64,000 nt of DNA from Diatrype stigma (Eukaryota > Ascomycota > Sordariomycetes > Xylariales > Diatrypaceae). Positions 12,250 through 23,063 of this stretch are shown here, piece by piece. The stretch spans positions 124,001 through 188,000 of the forward strand of contig JAKJXP020000045.1 of NCBI GenBank assembly GCA_022225965.2. Direction: 5' to 3'. The notes beneath the pieces are model-generated. The model was not told the origin of the DNA and searched no databases. It was given only the letters and a program-made list of their open reading frames with translations. A program made the position numbers and the translations under genes. Each line of letters opens with the position of its first letter. Positions within the stretch are counted from its first letter, which is position 1.

Positions 12250-13090
12250 TCCTATCACCTGCCCAGCACTTGGTCTCGTCGGCTAAGCCATGGCATTGAC
12301 GCGGTGGAGGTTCTTATCGACGACGGCGAGCACATTCAGTATCCGGAGAGGATGTTCCGTAATTCTTGGGGGGCATGGAAGGGTTTCCGCGACCATGAAG
12401 ATACTCTTTATGATAGTTCTGAAGAAAAGTCCGGTCAGTTGGTGGTGCGCGCGTGAGGTGAACACCAGCACCGAGTTCCTCGGGAGTATGCTGAGCGAGG
12501 CTACCCAAGTGGTGCTCGGGAGCTCCCATTCCATACCTTCTCTAATAGCACGCGGTACCACGTACCAACTCAGGGGACTTTGCTACGCTACTATTGTTAC
12601 ATTGCTGACTGGCTCCTTCAGATGCCCGGTGGCCAATCTTTAATTCGGCCCCTTTTATCCTCATGCCCACCATGTGAGTCTCCTATCCATGCCACCTCCG
12701 GTCAGAACCTAATCCAGCGTCCCTACTATAGGCAGAAACCTTGCCTCAATTCGAGGTGGCTGCAGTACGGGCGAAGACCGTCGCTTGGCGAGCACTTCTT
12801 CAGTATTACTGGTCAGTATTCCCCTCTCGGAGTTACTTTAGCTTGGATCACTCGATAGCAGCAAAGGTACTAAGAGCAAGAACAGAGACGTCGCGAGTTG
12901 GTCGTACGTAATGTCTCGCCAGCGACAAAACTGCGAGCGCGACGAAGCTCCAAGCGAGCTGAAATCATCAGCCCAGACGAAGAAGCGCTGAGCTCCGAAC
13001 TGGCCAGCGAGAGGCACAGGATTGGGAATGAGACGGCTCGACTTGGGAAGCTAAAGCAAGACCTAGCTCTTAGGGCGTCAGAGCTATAAA
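12250..13090 (+). pseudogene. Frame-broken coding relic, family not recognised
   Basis: Coding-like stretches continue one another only by changing frame. One is HGIDAVEVLIDDGEHIQ..GAWKGFRDHEDTLYDSSEE (about 12,284-12,430). Next come YHVPTQGTLLRYYCYIADWL (about 12,555-12,615) and LPQFEVAAVRAKTVAWRALL (about 12,740-12,800). After a possible old intron end (tactaag..caagaacag at about 12,850-12,876) there is a charged, coiled-coil-like part, RRRELVVRN..SELASERHRIGNETARL, ending at a stop at 13,087. Several stops and frame shifts separate the blocks, and I could not join them into one gene with introns. It sits directly upstream of the kinase relic and may be the 5' part of the same dead gene. 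Confidence 0.4.
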
Positions 13091-13319
13091 GGCGCAATAG
13101 ATTCAGCTTGCTGCTTCTGTACGCTCTATTCCCACTTACACTCTTTCCACTCATTTCCTTCCCGAGTAGACGAAGTCTTGGTGCTAACTCCTCAGAACTC
13201 AAGTCTTCATATGAGAACCCTCTTGCTGCTGCCATTGCTGTTGTTACTAGGATGTCCGCCCCTCCACATCCGGGTCCCCCATCCAGGCCAAGAAACTGGC
13301 AGTACTCAATCAATCCCAT

Positions 13320-13918
13320 AACCATCTAATAGTGTCAAGGCGATGAAGACGTACGGGTTTTCACATAGAAGGACGCGGCAACCACCTTCTCCCATTCACA
13401 GATTCACCCTCGCACAGGCGCGTCACGATTCTATAACGACGGCAGCACCCTCGTCATGGAGCATATCCCGTACGGCTTAAGCGATGAGTTGTACGGCGGC
13501 CTCCCTTAGTAGACACACGGCCTTCCCCGTTTCGCTTTTGTAGGTTTTCAGCGCTTTGGAGTTCTTTCATACGGAGTTCAACCTCGCCTTCCCAGACGTG
13601 TAGCCGAGCACGTCCGCCAGCTCGTGCCCCTTGGAGTCGTCCTCGCCGACTTCGGACACGCCTTGCTCCGGCGTGATCCCCTAGTTTACGGTAACCTGTA
13701 CTACCGCGCCCCAAAGACGTGGGAAGTGGCGGAGTTCCACTGCCAATCCGATCTCTGGTCCCTCGGAGCCACCGTGCTGAACCTCGCCATACAGCCGCGG
13801 TTCAAATTCGAGGTGGGCAAGGATGACCAATCCAGGGTAGCAATGCGGCTAAAGAGAACGAACAGGCTATTGTCATCATTGCTGGTAAGTCAAAACGCCT
13901 TCACCAGCAGTGTATAGA
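13320..13918 (+). pseudogene. Protein-kinase-domain pseudogene
   Basis: Kinase landmarks appear in order but in two alternating frames. LVMEHIPYGLSDELYGGLP (hinge region, 13,450 on, frame 1) runs into two tandem stops. VFSALEFFHTEFNLAFPDV (helix before the catalytic loop, 13,544 on, frame 2) ends in a TAG where a DVKPSN-type loop is expected. VVLADFGHA (DFG, frame 1), YYRAPK (in place of the APE motif) and SDLWSLGATV (helix F) then follow to about 13,800. The HRD catalytic motif is lost and the P-loop is not visible. Composition is not AT-rich, so decay was by indels and point mutations rather than RIP. Relatives are likely fungal accessory kinases; the exact family is uncertain. Confidence 0.65.
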
Positions 13919-13989
13919 CCATTTTTTTATCAGCTAACTCTCTGATAGTATCGATTTCCATCGACCGTGACGTGAGCAATCAGTATTGT

Positions 13990-15013
13990 AAGAGCTCAGA
14001 CACTTGAAATTGCGGCCTTGCTTTTGGCTAACAATATTAGGCTCTCATCGCATGATACAATGTCCTTACGGGGGTGTCGTCGTGAAGGACACGTGCAGAA
14101 GCCTGCACAGTATTCTGGTGCAAGGCAACACTGCTGCATCTCACTCCCATGCTTTTTTCTTCTTCCCATGCTTTCTTCAGGATCAAGTATGGACGCCTCA
14201 AACCTGTTCAATTTACCATCGTCAACGACACTGACACCCCCATCCCATCTGGGGGTTGTCTACTTAAATTTGCCAATTCCCAGTCAGCCCTTGAAGGCTG
14301 CCCTTCACGTCTACTTCCCACCAATCCACCAGTCCTTTTACAAAATGATTGGCGGAAACGAGCATGCTAGGTCGAAGCTACTCACCCGAACCTACGAACG
14401 GGTAAAGCACCCATGTATCCACTACCTGTTCAACTAAAGGTCGCACAGAAGCTAGCCAATCTAGAGCGAGAGGGAAAAGGAACCGTGATTGTGGCATAGT
14501 CATCTATCTAGACGACTGAGTGTTCTCGCCAGGCCCAGTTCACTTAGTTTGGGTCAAAAGTCATGTTGCCCAACATGATTTTCAATGAATCAACTCAGCC
14601 AAACCACCTGAGGTTGAGATGGCCGAATGGGGGTTCCTTCTCAGGAAAAGCCGAATTGGAAATTCCCTAAAAGTCTTCTCCACAAGCCGCCCTTCCCCCT
14701 ACCCCTGTGGGAGCTCATGGCGGAGTCGAGCACGGTGTGTAAAGATCGCCATTAGACTTGACATCATCAAAGCTGGCTTGAGGTTCTTCGATCATACTCA
14801 CACCAGCACCCAACACGGCTCATATCTCCGACGGACGGCGCCAGAGAATCTGTTACTTTCGGAGCACAGATCCTCCTCGCTCAAATATGCCAATTTTGAG
14901 CACTATGCGGACGGCGTCTCACAAATCGTCCGGGCCGCCACCCAAGGGAGGCGACAGTGTGCCTGAGGACGAAGTTTTCATGACCTACAGCGAGGTCAAA
15001 AAAGGCGCTAGGT
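13990..15013 (+). other. Degenerate sequence with possible coding relics
   Basis: Short coding-like stretches in different frames, such as YGRLKPVQFTIVNDTDTPIP (about 14,180-14,240) and VPEDEVFMTYSEVKKGAR (about 14,958-15,011), are separated by stops. No gene model can be made. The second stretch may have been joined to the open relic that starts at 15,014. Confidence 0.35.
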
Positions 15014-15364
15014 TATAGGGCCGATGACAGTGGCTCGTACATCTTCGCCAATCCGCTGGCCTCGCAGGCCTTCCTAGAGACGGGGTCGGACCTTGATGAT
15101 GGAGAAGGCGATGCCTATGGCCTGGCCGCCGCCACCACCACCACCACCACCACCATCGCCTCCGGTAACAACCCCATCATTAATGAAGATGCCTTCGGTT
15201 ATATGTCAAATCCGAGGACTCTCAACATGTGGATCGACAATACCAAGAGCCAAAAACCTCAAGTAGCGTCATCGGAATCGGAAGCCTCAACACCCGGGTC
15301 GGCTCCAGAGATGCCACCCCGACTTCACCTTGCAAGCAACTCCTCCACAGGCGGATCTGCTTGA
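15014..15364 (+). pseudogene. Open coding relic, 116 codons without a start
   Basis: The frame is open from 15,014 to a TGA at 15,362-15,364. It reads RADDSGSYIFANPLASQAF, a run of Ala and Thr at about 15,129-15,160, then EDAFGYMSNPRTLNMWIDNT and a Ser/Glu/Pro-rich tail. There is no ATG and no acceptor that I trust at the left end. A second TYSEVKK-like segment (NEVEKARPGSYAGTD) recurs at about 15,451-15,493, suggesting an internal repeat. I do not recognise a family. Confidence 0.35.
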
Positions 15365-15777
15365 TCAAGGGAGGGAGGCCCGGATGGCTGGAACGACACC
15401 TGTAGTGCATGTCAATGATGAAGTCGCCGACGGAACCTTCAAGACCTAATATAACGAGGTAGAAAAGGCCCGCCCAGGCTCTTATGCCGGCACGGATATC
15501 AAAAGAATTTCCCTCTGTTGTCATTGTCATGCTGATGGCATTTCAAGCAAGTAGGGGTGTTTCTGAACATCTCAAATATATATATGAACTCGCAGAGAAC
15601 CCGATTTCTTCGCATCGTCTTGCCTGTTGATAGCGGCTGAGTGGCCCCGTTCTCTCTCTGCCATGGCCGCTTTGACAGACCTAGAGACAGACATGGAACG
15701 TCAAGGCTATCGCACAAAAGACTAAAGTCTCAGTGACCGAGGTTCGGGATACCATGGACCCGGCGTTGATCACATAG

Positions 15778-16265
15778 ATGCTCATTCCCCTACTTGAGGC
15801 AATTGGCGATCACTGCCAACCTCATGTGCTCCGGAAGCGAGTCAGGGATGATGTTGAGGGGGGGTCCTTCCCCACCCCCTTGGCCAGGGTGCAGATAGAC
15901 GCCATGTGCTTCAAACACTTAACAGACACCGTGTCGAGCAGACACAAAATCTCAGCCCAAAAGAGGAAGAGCGCCAGCGAGCACTACAGGACAGACGAAG
16001 AGATTGAGATGGCAGCTTGGAAGGTTTTGGAGGCTTGTAGGGATGCCCAGATAGGCCATTGTCGAAATTCCTCGGTGGTTCGGTGACGGGCCTTTCCTTG
16101 CGGTCGGAGTATGATGCCTTTACCGACCGATGGAATGCTGTTATCGAGCGGCCTGCACTAAGGTGGCAAGGACAGAAATGCCACCTTGAAAGCCAAATTC
16201 AGAATAGTCAGGGACGCGGGGAGAGAGCGTACGACGCCGGGACTCTGCGAGGCTGTCGAATGTGA
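15778..16265 (+). pseudogene. Frameshifted relic of a fungal uncharacterised family
   Basis: The first part, 15,778-16,086, reads EAIGDHCQPHVLRKRVRDD, then HKISAQKRKSASEHYRTDEE and MAAWKVLEACRDAQIGH. The frame then shifts, and at 16,059-16,265 it continues with EYDAFTDRWNAVIE. The order of blocks (a YR.DE..E.AAW.VL.A segment followed by a Y.AF.DR...V. segment) is reminiscent, from memory, of a lineage-specific uncharacterised fungal protein family often found near accessory regions. This resemblance is tentative. Confidence 0.35.
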
Positions 16266-18760
16266 CACTTATAGGTATGGATATTGTGTTGCTACGCTCA
16301 ACAACCCCCTATACTAACCACTGCTATAGTGAGGTTCAATACTACCGGATCCGCTTACCAGCCCCCCTTCCCTCCGAGTCCTAAGAGGAAAGGCGCAAGC
16401 CATTCCATCAAAGACTGGCAGCATTTCCAAGAGTATCGGCAATGCAGGCCTGTTATATATTTATATTGGTACTCCATCAAGTCTGAGGAAGTCGAGCGAA
16501 CGGGCCTTCACCGGCCGGGCCGGCTTACTCCAACCCTTTCGCTTCTGCCTCTTGCTCTTGCTTCAACCAAACGGCAAAGAAATTTCCATTCACCTGTTCG
16601 ATGTCATCGACACGAGCCGGGCGCAGCGGCCACGGTCCGGCTCATCCGAGTCGGCCTCCATAGTGAAGGGGCTCAGCAGCAAGGACAAGGAAAGCATCAA
16701 GCAGAAGTTCCAGGTATAGCTCAAACAGGAGCAGCAAGAGAAGAGCTGTCGTGGTGGAAGTCCACACAGAAGGCGCTGGAACTTGAACTGGAACTGGACG
16801 TGGGGCCGGGATTATGGGATCTAAGGCAGAAGCCCTATCAACGAGTGAAGGGACCGGGGCTCGTGGTAGATTAAGCCACAGCTGAACCCTCTCCTACTCC
16901 GACTAATTCGGCTTCCGTTGCTGCTGCCCCTTCTTTTCTTGCTGCTTTTCTTGCTGCTGTCGCTTTGGATCCTGCTCTGGCTGCTGCGGGCGTGCCAGGG
17001 GCTACAGCTACGGCGCCGCATCGAGAAGCAGCACTGACTGGCTAGATACATTCGTGGGGCAGGCGGACGCGTCGCGGTCGCTGGAGGTGACGCCCTGCAC
17101 TGTAAACGCTGCCTCGACGCATTCAGTGGTTGCGTACCGACGATATGCCACAATGACGCACGTACTCCACGAAACGAAATCCCGAACTTCACAGGGAATC
17201 GTCTGCCGATGAACCAGTTCTCAGGCGTGGACCTGGGATGTTCGAGCTTGCGTTTCGTGGGTCGGGAGCTGGCCAAAAGCCTGGAGGGAGGAAAGCACCG
17301 AAAGTGCAAAACGCTTTCTGAATGGGAGCAATTGTTTATCGTTGCCATCGATTGCTCGCTAGCACCAGTACCTAGAACTGGGGTGATGGCACGTCCTTCT
17401 GTCTGGACGACGGAGTGCCTCTGCCAGGCTCAGATCACCTGGCCTGAGCGGGCCGAGATCAAGGCGAGCGTGAGTGAGAGACGGGAGAGCGGCTAGGGGC
17501 CTTACCTTCCCCCTCACGCTCGCTGTAATACCTAGACGAGAAATGCCATCACAGACTATACCACTGCTCGCCAGAAGACGTACCTGGACGGATCTTTCTG
17601 CATTCACAGAGGATCAAGGCTCTCGTGGTCAATATGAATGGCGGTGGCAACGCCTACGTTAGATGGGATATCAGCCCAGGGGAAGGGGCATTTCAGCACT
17701 GAGCTTGCCGGCGAATGGAGAAGACTGCTGCCTCTAGCAAGTCTCATTACGAAATATGAATACCTCCTTACATGCTGGTGACGGCTGGCGGCCTGGACAG
17801 CAACAAAAAGAAAGTGCACGTCCAAAGAGGAAGCTTCGGCCAGAGCTAGCGCCGTCACAGAAGAACCTGTTGATCCAGCGGATGAACTCGCGCTTCTATG
17901 TTTAGGTGGCGGCAACGAGGCCGGGACGAGTTCACGTCCAAGAGGGATTCCGGGCCCTCCACCCATCATCCGGGATTTTGCCCTCGAAGTTACCGGTCTG
18001 CTCGCCCGACTTGGCTATCAACTTGGCTGACCATCCTGGCTACTCATCTACTTACGGCCATTCCGCTAGCTTCACTGGCAAAGGACTAGGAATCAGGAAT
18101 GGCATGGGGAGATCAGATGCGATCATAGATCTCCGAATCCGCGCTTGTGCTCATACGGCTTACCTTATCATTAGCAGCCCATTTTCTCCAGGGACTCCTC
18201 AGGTTTCCTGAAGTCCAGGGTTCGATCTGCATAGCGGCACAACTCAAGCTAGTGCTGGTAAGCTGAGGCTGGACGGTGTCGGGGCTGATGGTTCCCTAAC
18301 CACCGTGGATTTATGGGGAAAGGCGAGCGGGCAGTAGAGGACTATAACAGAGAAAGCTCTGTAAGGTTGTCCTTGGTGCGGGTGGGATCGTGTTGTTGAT
18401 GAAACTGCGAACAGAGCAGCCGCGGTCACGACCAAGCTCGTGGTGCTAGATTCACCATCACCTCTCCTGGAGAGGCAACCACATGCGCCTCGTTTGCTTG
18501 TTCGCTTTCTTGCTTACTTGCTTTTCCGCTTGCTCATTCGCTTACTTGTTTATATCGCTTTCCGGCTAATATCGCTTTCCAGCGACTGTTGGTGCCCTTG
18601 TGATTTCCCAGGTCACTATCCTACCTCAAGACACCAAGAGCGACTAAGGGGACTTGGAGGGGACAACTCCGTCTCCGCGCATAAGACGGCCGTGACCACG
18701 GAAGCCTCTGTGGGCTGGTTCCCTCTTTGAGTCTGCCCGCAGAAGACTCCCCACCGTCAA
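16266..18760 (+). other. Degenerate region with scattered coding-like fragments
   Basis: Fragments include YQPPFPPSPKRKGASHSIKD (about 16,357-16,415), EPVLRR-type text near 17,211, CSPEDVPGRIFLHSQRIKAL (about 17,566-17,625) followed by VVNMNGGGNAYVRWDIS, and GKLRLDGVGADGSLTTVDLW (about 18,256-18,315). All are cut by stops or shifts within 20-60 codons. GC content is normal, so RIP is not the cause. No intact gene is supported on either strand. Confidence 0.4.
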
Positions 18761-19420
18761 GCCCCAACCCAACGATCAGTTCGACTACACGGCCAATCAG
18801 ACTGGTAACAACCCCCCACCCGGGGTTGTAACCACGATCGAAAGATGTGGGACTTGTTACAATCAGATGGTAGTGCTACCAAAATGCAAATGTCATAATC
18901 TTATATGTCCACGTAGCTGTCTGGTTGTTGCCGTCCTTGTTAGTAATGTTAGATTCGGAGAAGTTTTTGGGTGTTTCCTTGCTATTAGTGCCCCGTACGT
19001 TATCTCAAATGCTTAAGTCAAAGACATGGGAGCACTGTGCGTGATGATTAAGTGATTAAGTGATGCTATACTACGCAAACCATCCCTCTTCCTTAGGTTG
19101 ACGTGCCCCTACTCCTTCACCAGGAGTCCCATCTTCCCTACCCCTTGTCAAGCGAGCTACGAACGTTAATCAACTACTGGGTAGCCGATTAGTGGCCTCG
19201 CGTGTTCATTCTTCGTATTGTAGCCTACAGGTCCCCCAGCATTGCCCATCGTCCAACATGCCTTTGGATCCTCCTGTATCAGTAGCTCCCATAGTTGCAA
19301 TTGAGATAACCGCGAGATCGCCGCAGGAGGGTAACCAAGTCTAGTTGACCACCGCATGTATCGAGCAAGCGGTAGCGGAGAATCTCAGAACGTCCCGCAT
19401 CGGTAGTCCCGATGGGCCTC
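18761..19420. other. Intergenic region, no gene seen
   Basis: No coding signal. It contains the 3' flank of the minus-strand zinc-cluster gene. Confidence 0.5.
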
Positions 19421-20839
19421 TTATTTATTCTTCAAGGACTGGATGATCTCGTCCGCCCTCCGCTCGTTGTTCTTCATGATATAGATAAGGTCGTCCAGCC
19501 GCCGCTCGTGGTTCCTGGTGGCATTGGCAAGTTCTTCGGTCGCGAGTTCATACCGGGCCCTCATCGCATCCAGCTCCTGCTTGTGCTGGCTCTGTATGCT
19601 TCTAAGGACTTCCTGGTATTCGTCCTCCATCCGCGATATCGCCTCTCTCAGACCAGCAGCCTCGAGTTCCGGGTTGCTGCCGCCACCGCCGCCGCCGCTA
19701 GCACTGTCATCTTGACGTTGCCTCTTGCGGGCAGGGGGCAAGACAGCCGGTATGGATGTGTCCGAACCGTCGCTTTCCTCGGAATCATCAGATCCCTCAG
19801 AGAACTCGGGCGCCAGCATACCGCTGGTATAGTTCTGCGCTGCTTGCGCCGCTGGCGTTTTCTTAGCCGATGCGGCAGCGGCAACGACCCTTTTGTCACG
19901 TGCTGGTGGGCTGCATGGCAGGCCGTTCTGCTGACAGAGCGCGCACTTGGCCGGCCAGACCCTCCCTTCCGGAAGACACTACAGATTAAGTAAGTAGGTG
20001 CGCAACAAGAGAGCGGAGCGATGGCAGGAAGGTTAGGTGGTCATCAAACACTCACTGTCCTGTTGTTCTTGCGGCACCAGTCGCACTTCAGGACCCGGCG
20101 GGCGCCTCTAGGCCCGCGCCTGACGAGACGCTTCTTGGACGATGCCTTTGGCTTCGATGTCGCCTTCGACTTTGCCGGCGGGTTTACTCGCCGGCTGAGA
20201 TACGTGCGCGAGTTTACGGTGTCGACGATGTGGCACTCGTAGCCCTGCCTGAAACATTTGTCGCACTTTCCCGAAGGATTCTCGAAGGTGCACTGAAACA
20301 ATGCGTGGCATTTGCGCCCGGAGTTAGCGAGGTGCCTACTAGGTACCTACTTACTGGGGTATGCCCCCTAGCTTTGGCATAGCTACAGGGCCGTAGGCGA
20401 TTGTCCGGCAGAGTTTACCGTTTACGGCGGCGGGAGGTCGGGGATGAATCATGGGTATGAATGAAAATATGAATGAAAATGAAATAATCAAGATCAGATT
20501 CGTTTGCTTGCTTACCCTTTGCTTCTGCGTTCTGCAGATCTCACATCGTGGCGTGCCGCCGGTGGTTGCCGATTGGGTTGGGTCGGGAGCGTCGTTGGCG
20601 TCGCGAGGCGTGCCCGTCTTCGATTGACGCGCTTCCGATGACGCCGCCGGCGGAACTAGGTCAGACGCGACGAACGCAATGTCTTCGGCTTCGAAGTCCG
20701 TCGCTGCTTCTGCTGCTTCCTCGTCTTCTTGTCCTGCTTCGTTTTCAGCGTTTTCAGCGTTTTCTACTTCGTCCGTCGTCTCGTCACCATATGCGGACTC
20801 GGTCTTAACGGACACGCTGGATCGGAACGGGCTGGGCAT
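19421..20839 (-). CDS. Tandem double Zn(II)2Cys6 zinc-cluster protein with coiled coil
   Basis: Three exons on the minus strand, 20839-20516, 20292-20056 and 19978-19421, encode 372 aa. Both introns are phase 0 (GTAAGC..TTTCAG and GTGAGT..TGTAG). Residues 1-98 are acidic and disordered. Splicing creates two canonical C-X2-C-X6-C-X5-12-C-X2-C-X6-C clusters. Cluster 1 uses Cys 99, 102, 109, 118, 121 and 128, with X8 in the loop. Cluster 2 uses Cys 178, 181, 188, 199, 202 and 209, with X10. Each loop holds a Pro. The 49-residue linker is rich in Lys, Arg, Pro and Ser. After an acidic Ser-rich segment with a KRQR patch and a Gly run, residues from about 280 to the end form a charged coiled coil. 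No fungal transcription-factor middle homology region is present. It is probably a nuclear DNA-binding or co-regulatory protein. Both introns fall just before the third Cys of their cluster. Confidence 0.82.
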
Positions 20840-20869
20840 CGTGTTCGCTAAGTGTTAACGATGTCTGCG

Positions 20870-21110
20870 TTGCTTAGCGTAAAGAAAAAGCCCTATTACA
20901 GGGTCTTAAAAAATGTTACCGGTAATACTAAAGCGTTTACATTAAATATTAAACTTAAAAAATTTTATAATTATATTATATTTAATATTTTTTAAAATTA
21001 AAATTAATATATTATTAAAAATCTTTATTAAAATAATTATATAATAACATTTAAAAAAACTATTAATTGTTTTATTATAAAGTTATATAAATCGGCTCCG
21101 AGGTTAACCC
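20870..21110. mobile_element. RIP-type AT-rich relic
   Basis: About 200 bp of almost pure A/T with TpA excess and hardly any CA or TG (about 20,900-21,090), just upstream of the zinc-cluster gene. It looks like the footprint of a RIP-mutated repeat. No readable protein remains. A 14-bp direct repeat, GCTCAGGGGCTTAG, occurs at 21,124-21,137 and 21,148-21,161, immediately after it. Confidence 0.55.
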
Positions 21111-21180
21111 GAAGCTTAGCCGGGCTCAGGGGCTTAGAAGCTTAAGAGCTCAGGGGCTTAGCTGACTCGTGTCCGCAGCC

Positions 21181-21353
21181 TGTAACAGCATTCGTCGCTG
21201 GTTTATTTGGTGTTTCTTAGGTGGTGTCCTATACTTCACGGTCTGATGGAAGATTGTTCTTCATATAAGAAAGCTGTCAGAGCGTGCGGACATGGGATCA
21301 ACGATCAGCCATAACAAGCAGACTACAGACTGCAAGAGCACTCTTACGTTACA
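21181..21353 (+). repeat. Possible LTR (173 bp)
   Basis: The segment starts TGTAACAGC and ends CTTACGTTACA, giving TG..CA ends with an inverted TGTAAC/GTTACA as in fungal retrotransposon LTRs. Its interior has a CATATAAG promoter-like box. It lies right after the RIP tract, where a 3' LTR would be expected. No target duplication or second copy is seen in this window, so it could be chance. Confidence 0.35.
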
Positions 21354-22945
21354 GCTGGGATCACGACTGGAACGGTTCGAACCTGACATTGCACTTTCTT
21401 CAGATTGGAGTATCTGGATAACTACAGACCATTATACATTGTAGACTTGATGAGCAACGATTGAAATAGATAAGCTAAGATGGAGCTGGTTGACCGTTGG
21501 ATCTCTGCACGAGAACTTGACGCAGCGAGCAGCTCTCTTTAGTAGTACAGTTGATAACGAGGCGCACAGGTATTCATGGAGACATCTCTGGAATATAGAA
21601 GCATGAGCCCCATGCATAAAACCGAGACCTCTGTGAATCTGCTACCGATACAATGGCCGTATAGCCAAAGATCCCGCAGGAGGTATGAGCACAGGAACAG
21701 ATCATGGAAAAGAGAATCGTCGCAAACTTTCGGAGAAGGAGGGGAAGGGGGGATAAATTTGGAGCTCTCCAGAATCAGTTGAATAGGTAATCATCACAGA
21801 GTGCTATTCCATAGGCCTTTGTATTTCCTAATGATGGCCGATAGGCATAGTTCAGGGGAAAGCAATAGCGTGGACTCTTTATTAAGACTTGGAGTACTAA
21901 TAGGGCTTCTTAGAGCCACCTAGTAATGGAAGTACGCCATTCTAGTAGTGCGTAGAATTTCGGGCACTGCATAGCAGAACTGGCTATGATAAATTGATAC
22001 ATAAAGGTCAGGACCTGTAATATAGAGTATCAAGCCTGTCATGTCTGTTGATATCATCCAGGCAACTCGGGATACGAAACTCTGCTCCATGAACATCAGT
22101 ATGGCCAAAGGGAATATGAAGCTGTCTAGGGATCATCACGGATCGGACCAATGGGTTGAAGTGGTTTATTAGCACAGTGGCATCAGTACACAAACTCCTC
22201 AATCGACGATACTTAAGAGCAATACTCATTCGATCTCACATTCGAACAAGGAAGGTGGAAGCGACCAAGGCTTGTTGCTGTGATGATGACGCCTCTGAGT
22301 TACAGATAGGAACGGAAGCCCAAAACAATGGGGCCATAGTCCCATATAGTCCCATACAATCGCTATGGCGAGGGGGATAGAATAGCCCTATAATAATAGG
22401 TTGAACTGTATGAATTAAAGCATGACCGAATAAATACTTATATAACAGTATGGCATACGGGATAGTTGACTCTCAGTCCCTTATAGCATCTTATGATGCT
22501 TTCGTTGACGGTTATAGCGAGATAAACCAAAGGCTAACTAACGAATGGAAATCATCCTTGGCTCCACCTCTTCCAATCTAAGTAAGCCAATTGGAACGAG
22601 ATAAGCTTTGAGGTCTTCATTGCATTTCATATTGCACGTGAAAAGCCGCAGAGAAAGGGGAAATGGTGGTGTTAGGTAGGTTTGGGCAATCCACCAGTTT
22701 ACCAGTCTACCTACCTAGGTACCTACTTGTACCTAGTCTAAGCTACAGTAGAGTGCTAGTTGAGTAGCTGGCTGCTTGGGTGGGAGCTGAGCGGCGAGTG
22801 CGCACTAATCATGCAGCCATAGTAGTACAAACCCCACGGCTATAGTACCTATATGTCTTCCAATAATGGGCAAAATTTTCAAGAACTCACTAAGCCCTTC
22901 AGGGACACCTCACTCGGTACGGCGTCTCCGGAGTTCGCTCAATGG
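21354..22945. other. Intergenic region, no gene seen
   Basis: Only short frames with no recognisable domains. One copy of TACCTAGGTA lies at 22,712-22,721. Confidence 0.55.
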
Positions 22946-23052
22946 GGCCAGCTGGCCTAATGGTAAGGCGCTAGATTTCGGCTCAGGTATCACCTATTCG
23001 GTTTACCTTGAACTCTCTCTAGAGATTGCAGGTTCGAATCCTGCGTTGGTCG
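22946..23052 (+). tRNA. tRNA-Arg (anticodon UCG) with intron
   Basis: The acceptor stem GGCCAGC pairs with GTTGGTC (23,045-23,051), allowing two G-U pairs. The D-arm is GCCT..AGGC, the anticodon stem CTAGA/TCTAG, the variable loop AGATT, and the T-arm GCAGG TTCGAAT CCTGC. The anticodon TCG is at 22,978-22,980. The anticodon loop is interrupted after position 37 by a canonical-position intron of about 35 nt (22,982-23,016). The internal A and B boxes are intact (B box GGTTCGAATCC at 23,031-23,041). CCA is not encoded, as usual in eukaryotes. Confidence 0.9.
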
Positions 23053-23058
23053 ATTATA

Positions 23059-23063
23059 TTTTT
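23059..23063 (+). terminator. RNA polymerase III terminator (T5)
   Basis: A run of five T begins seven bases after the discriminator base of the tRNA-Arg gene, the usual Pol III stop signal. Confidence 0.7.
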
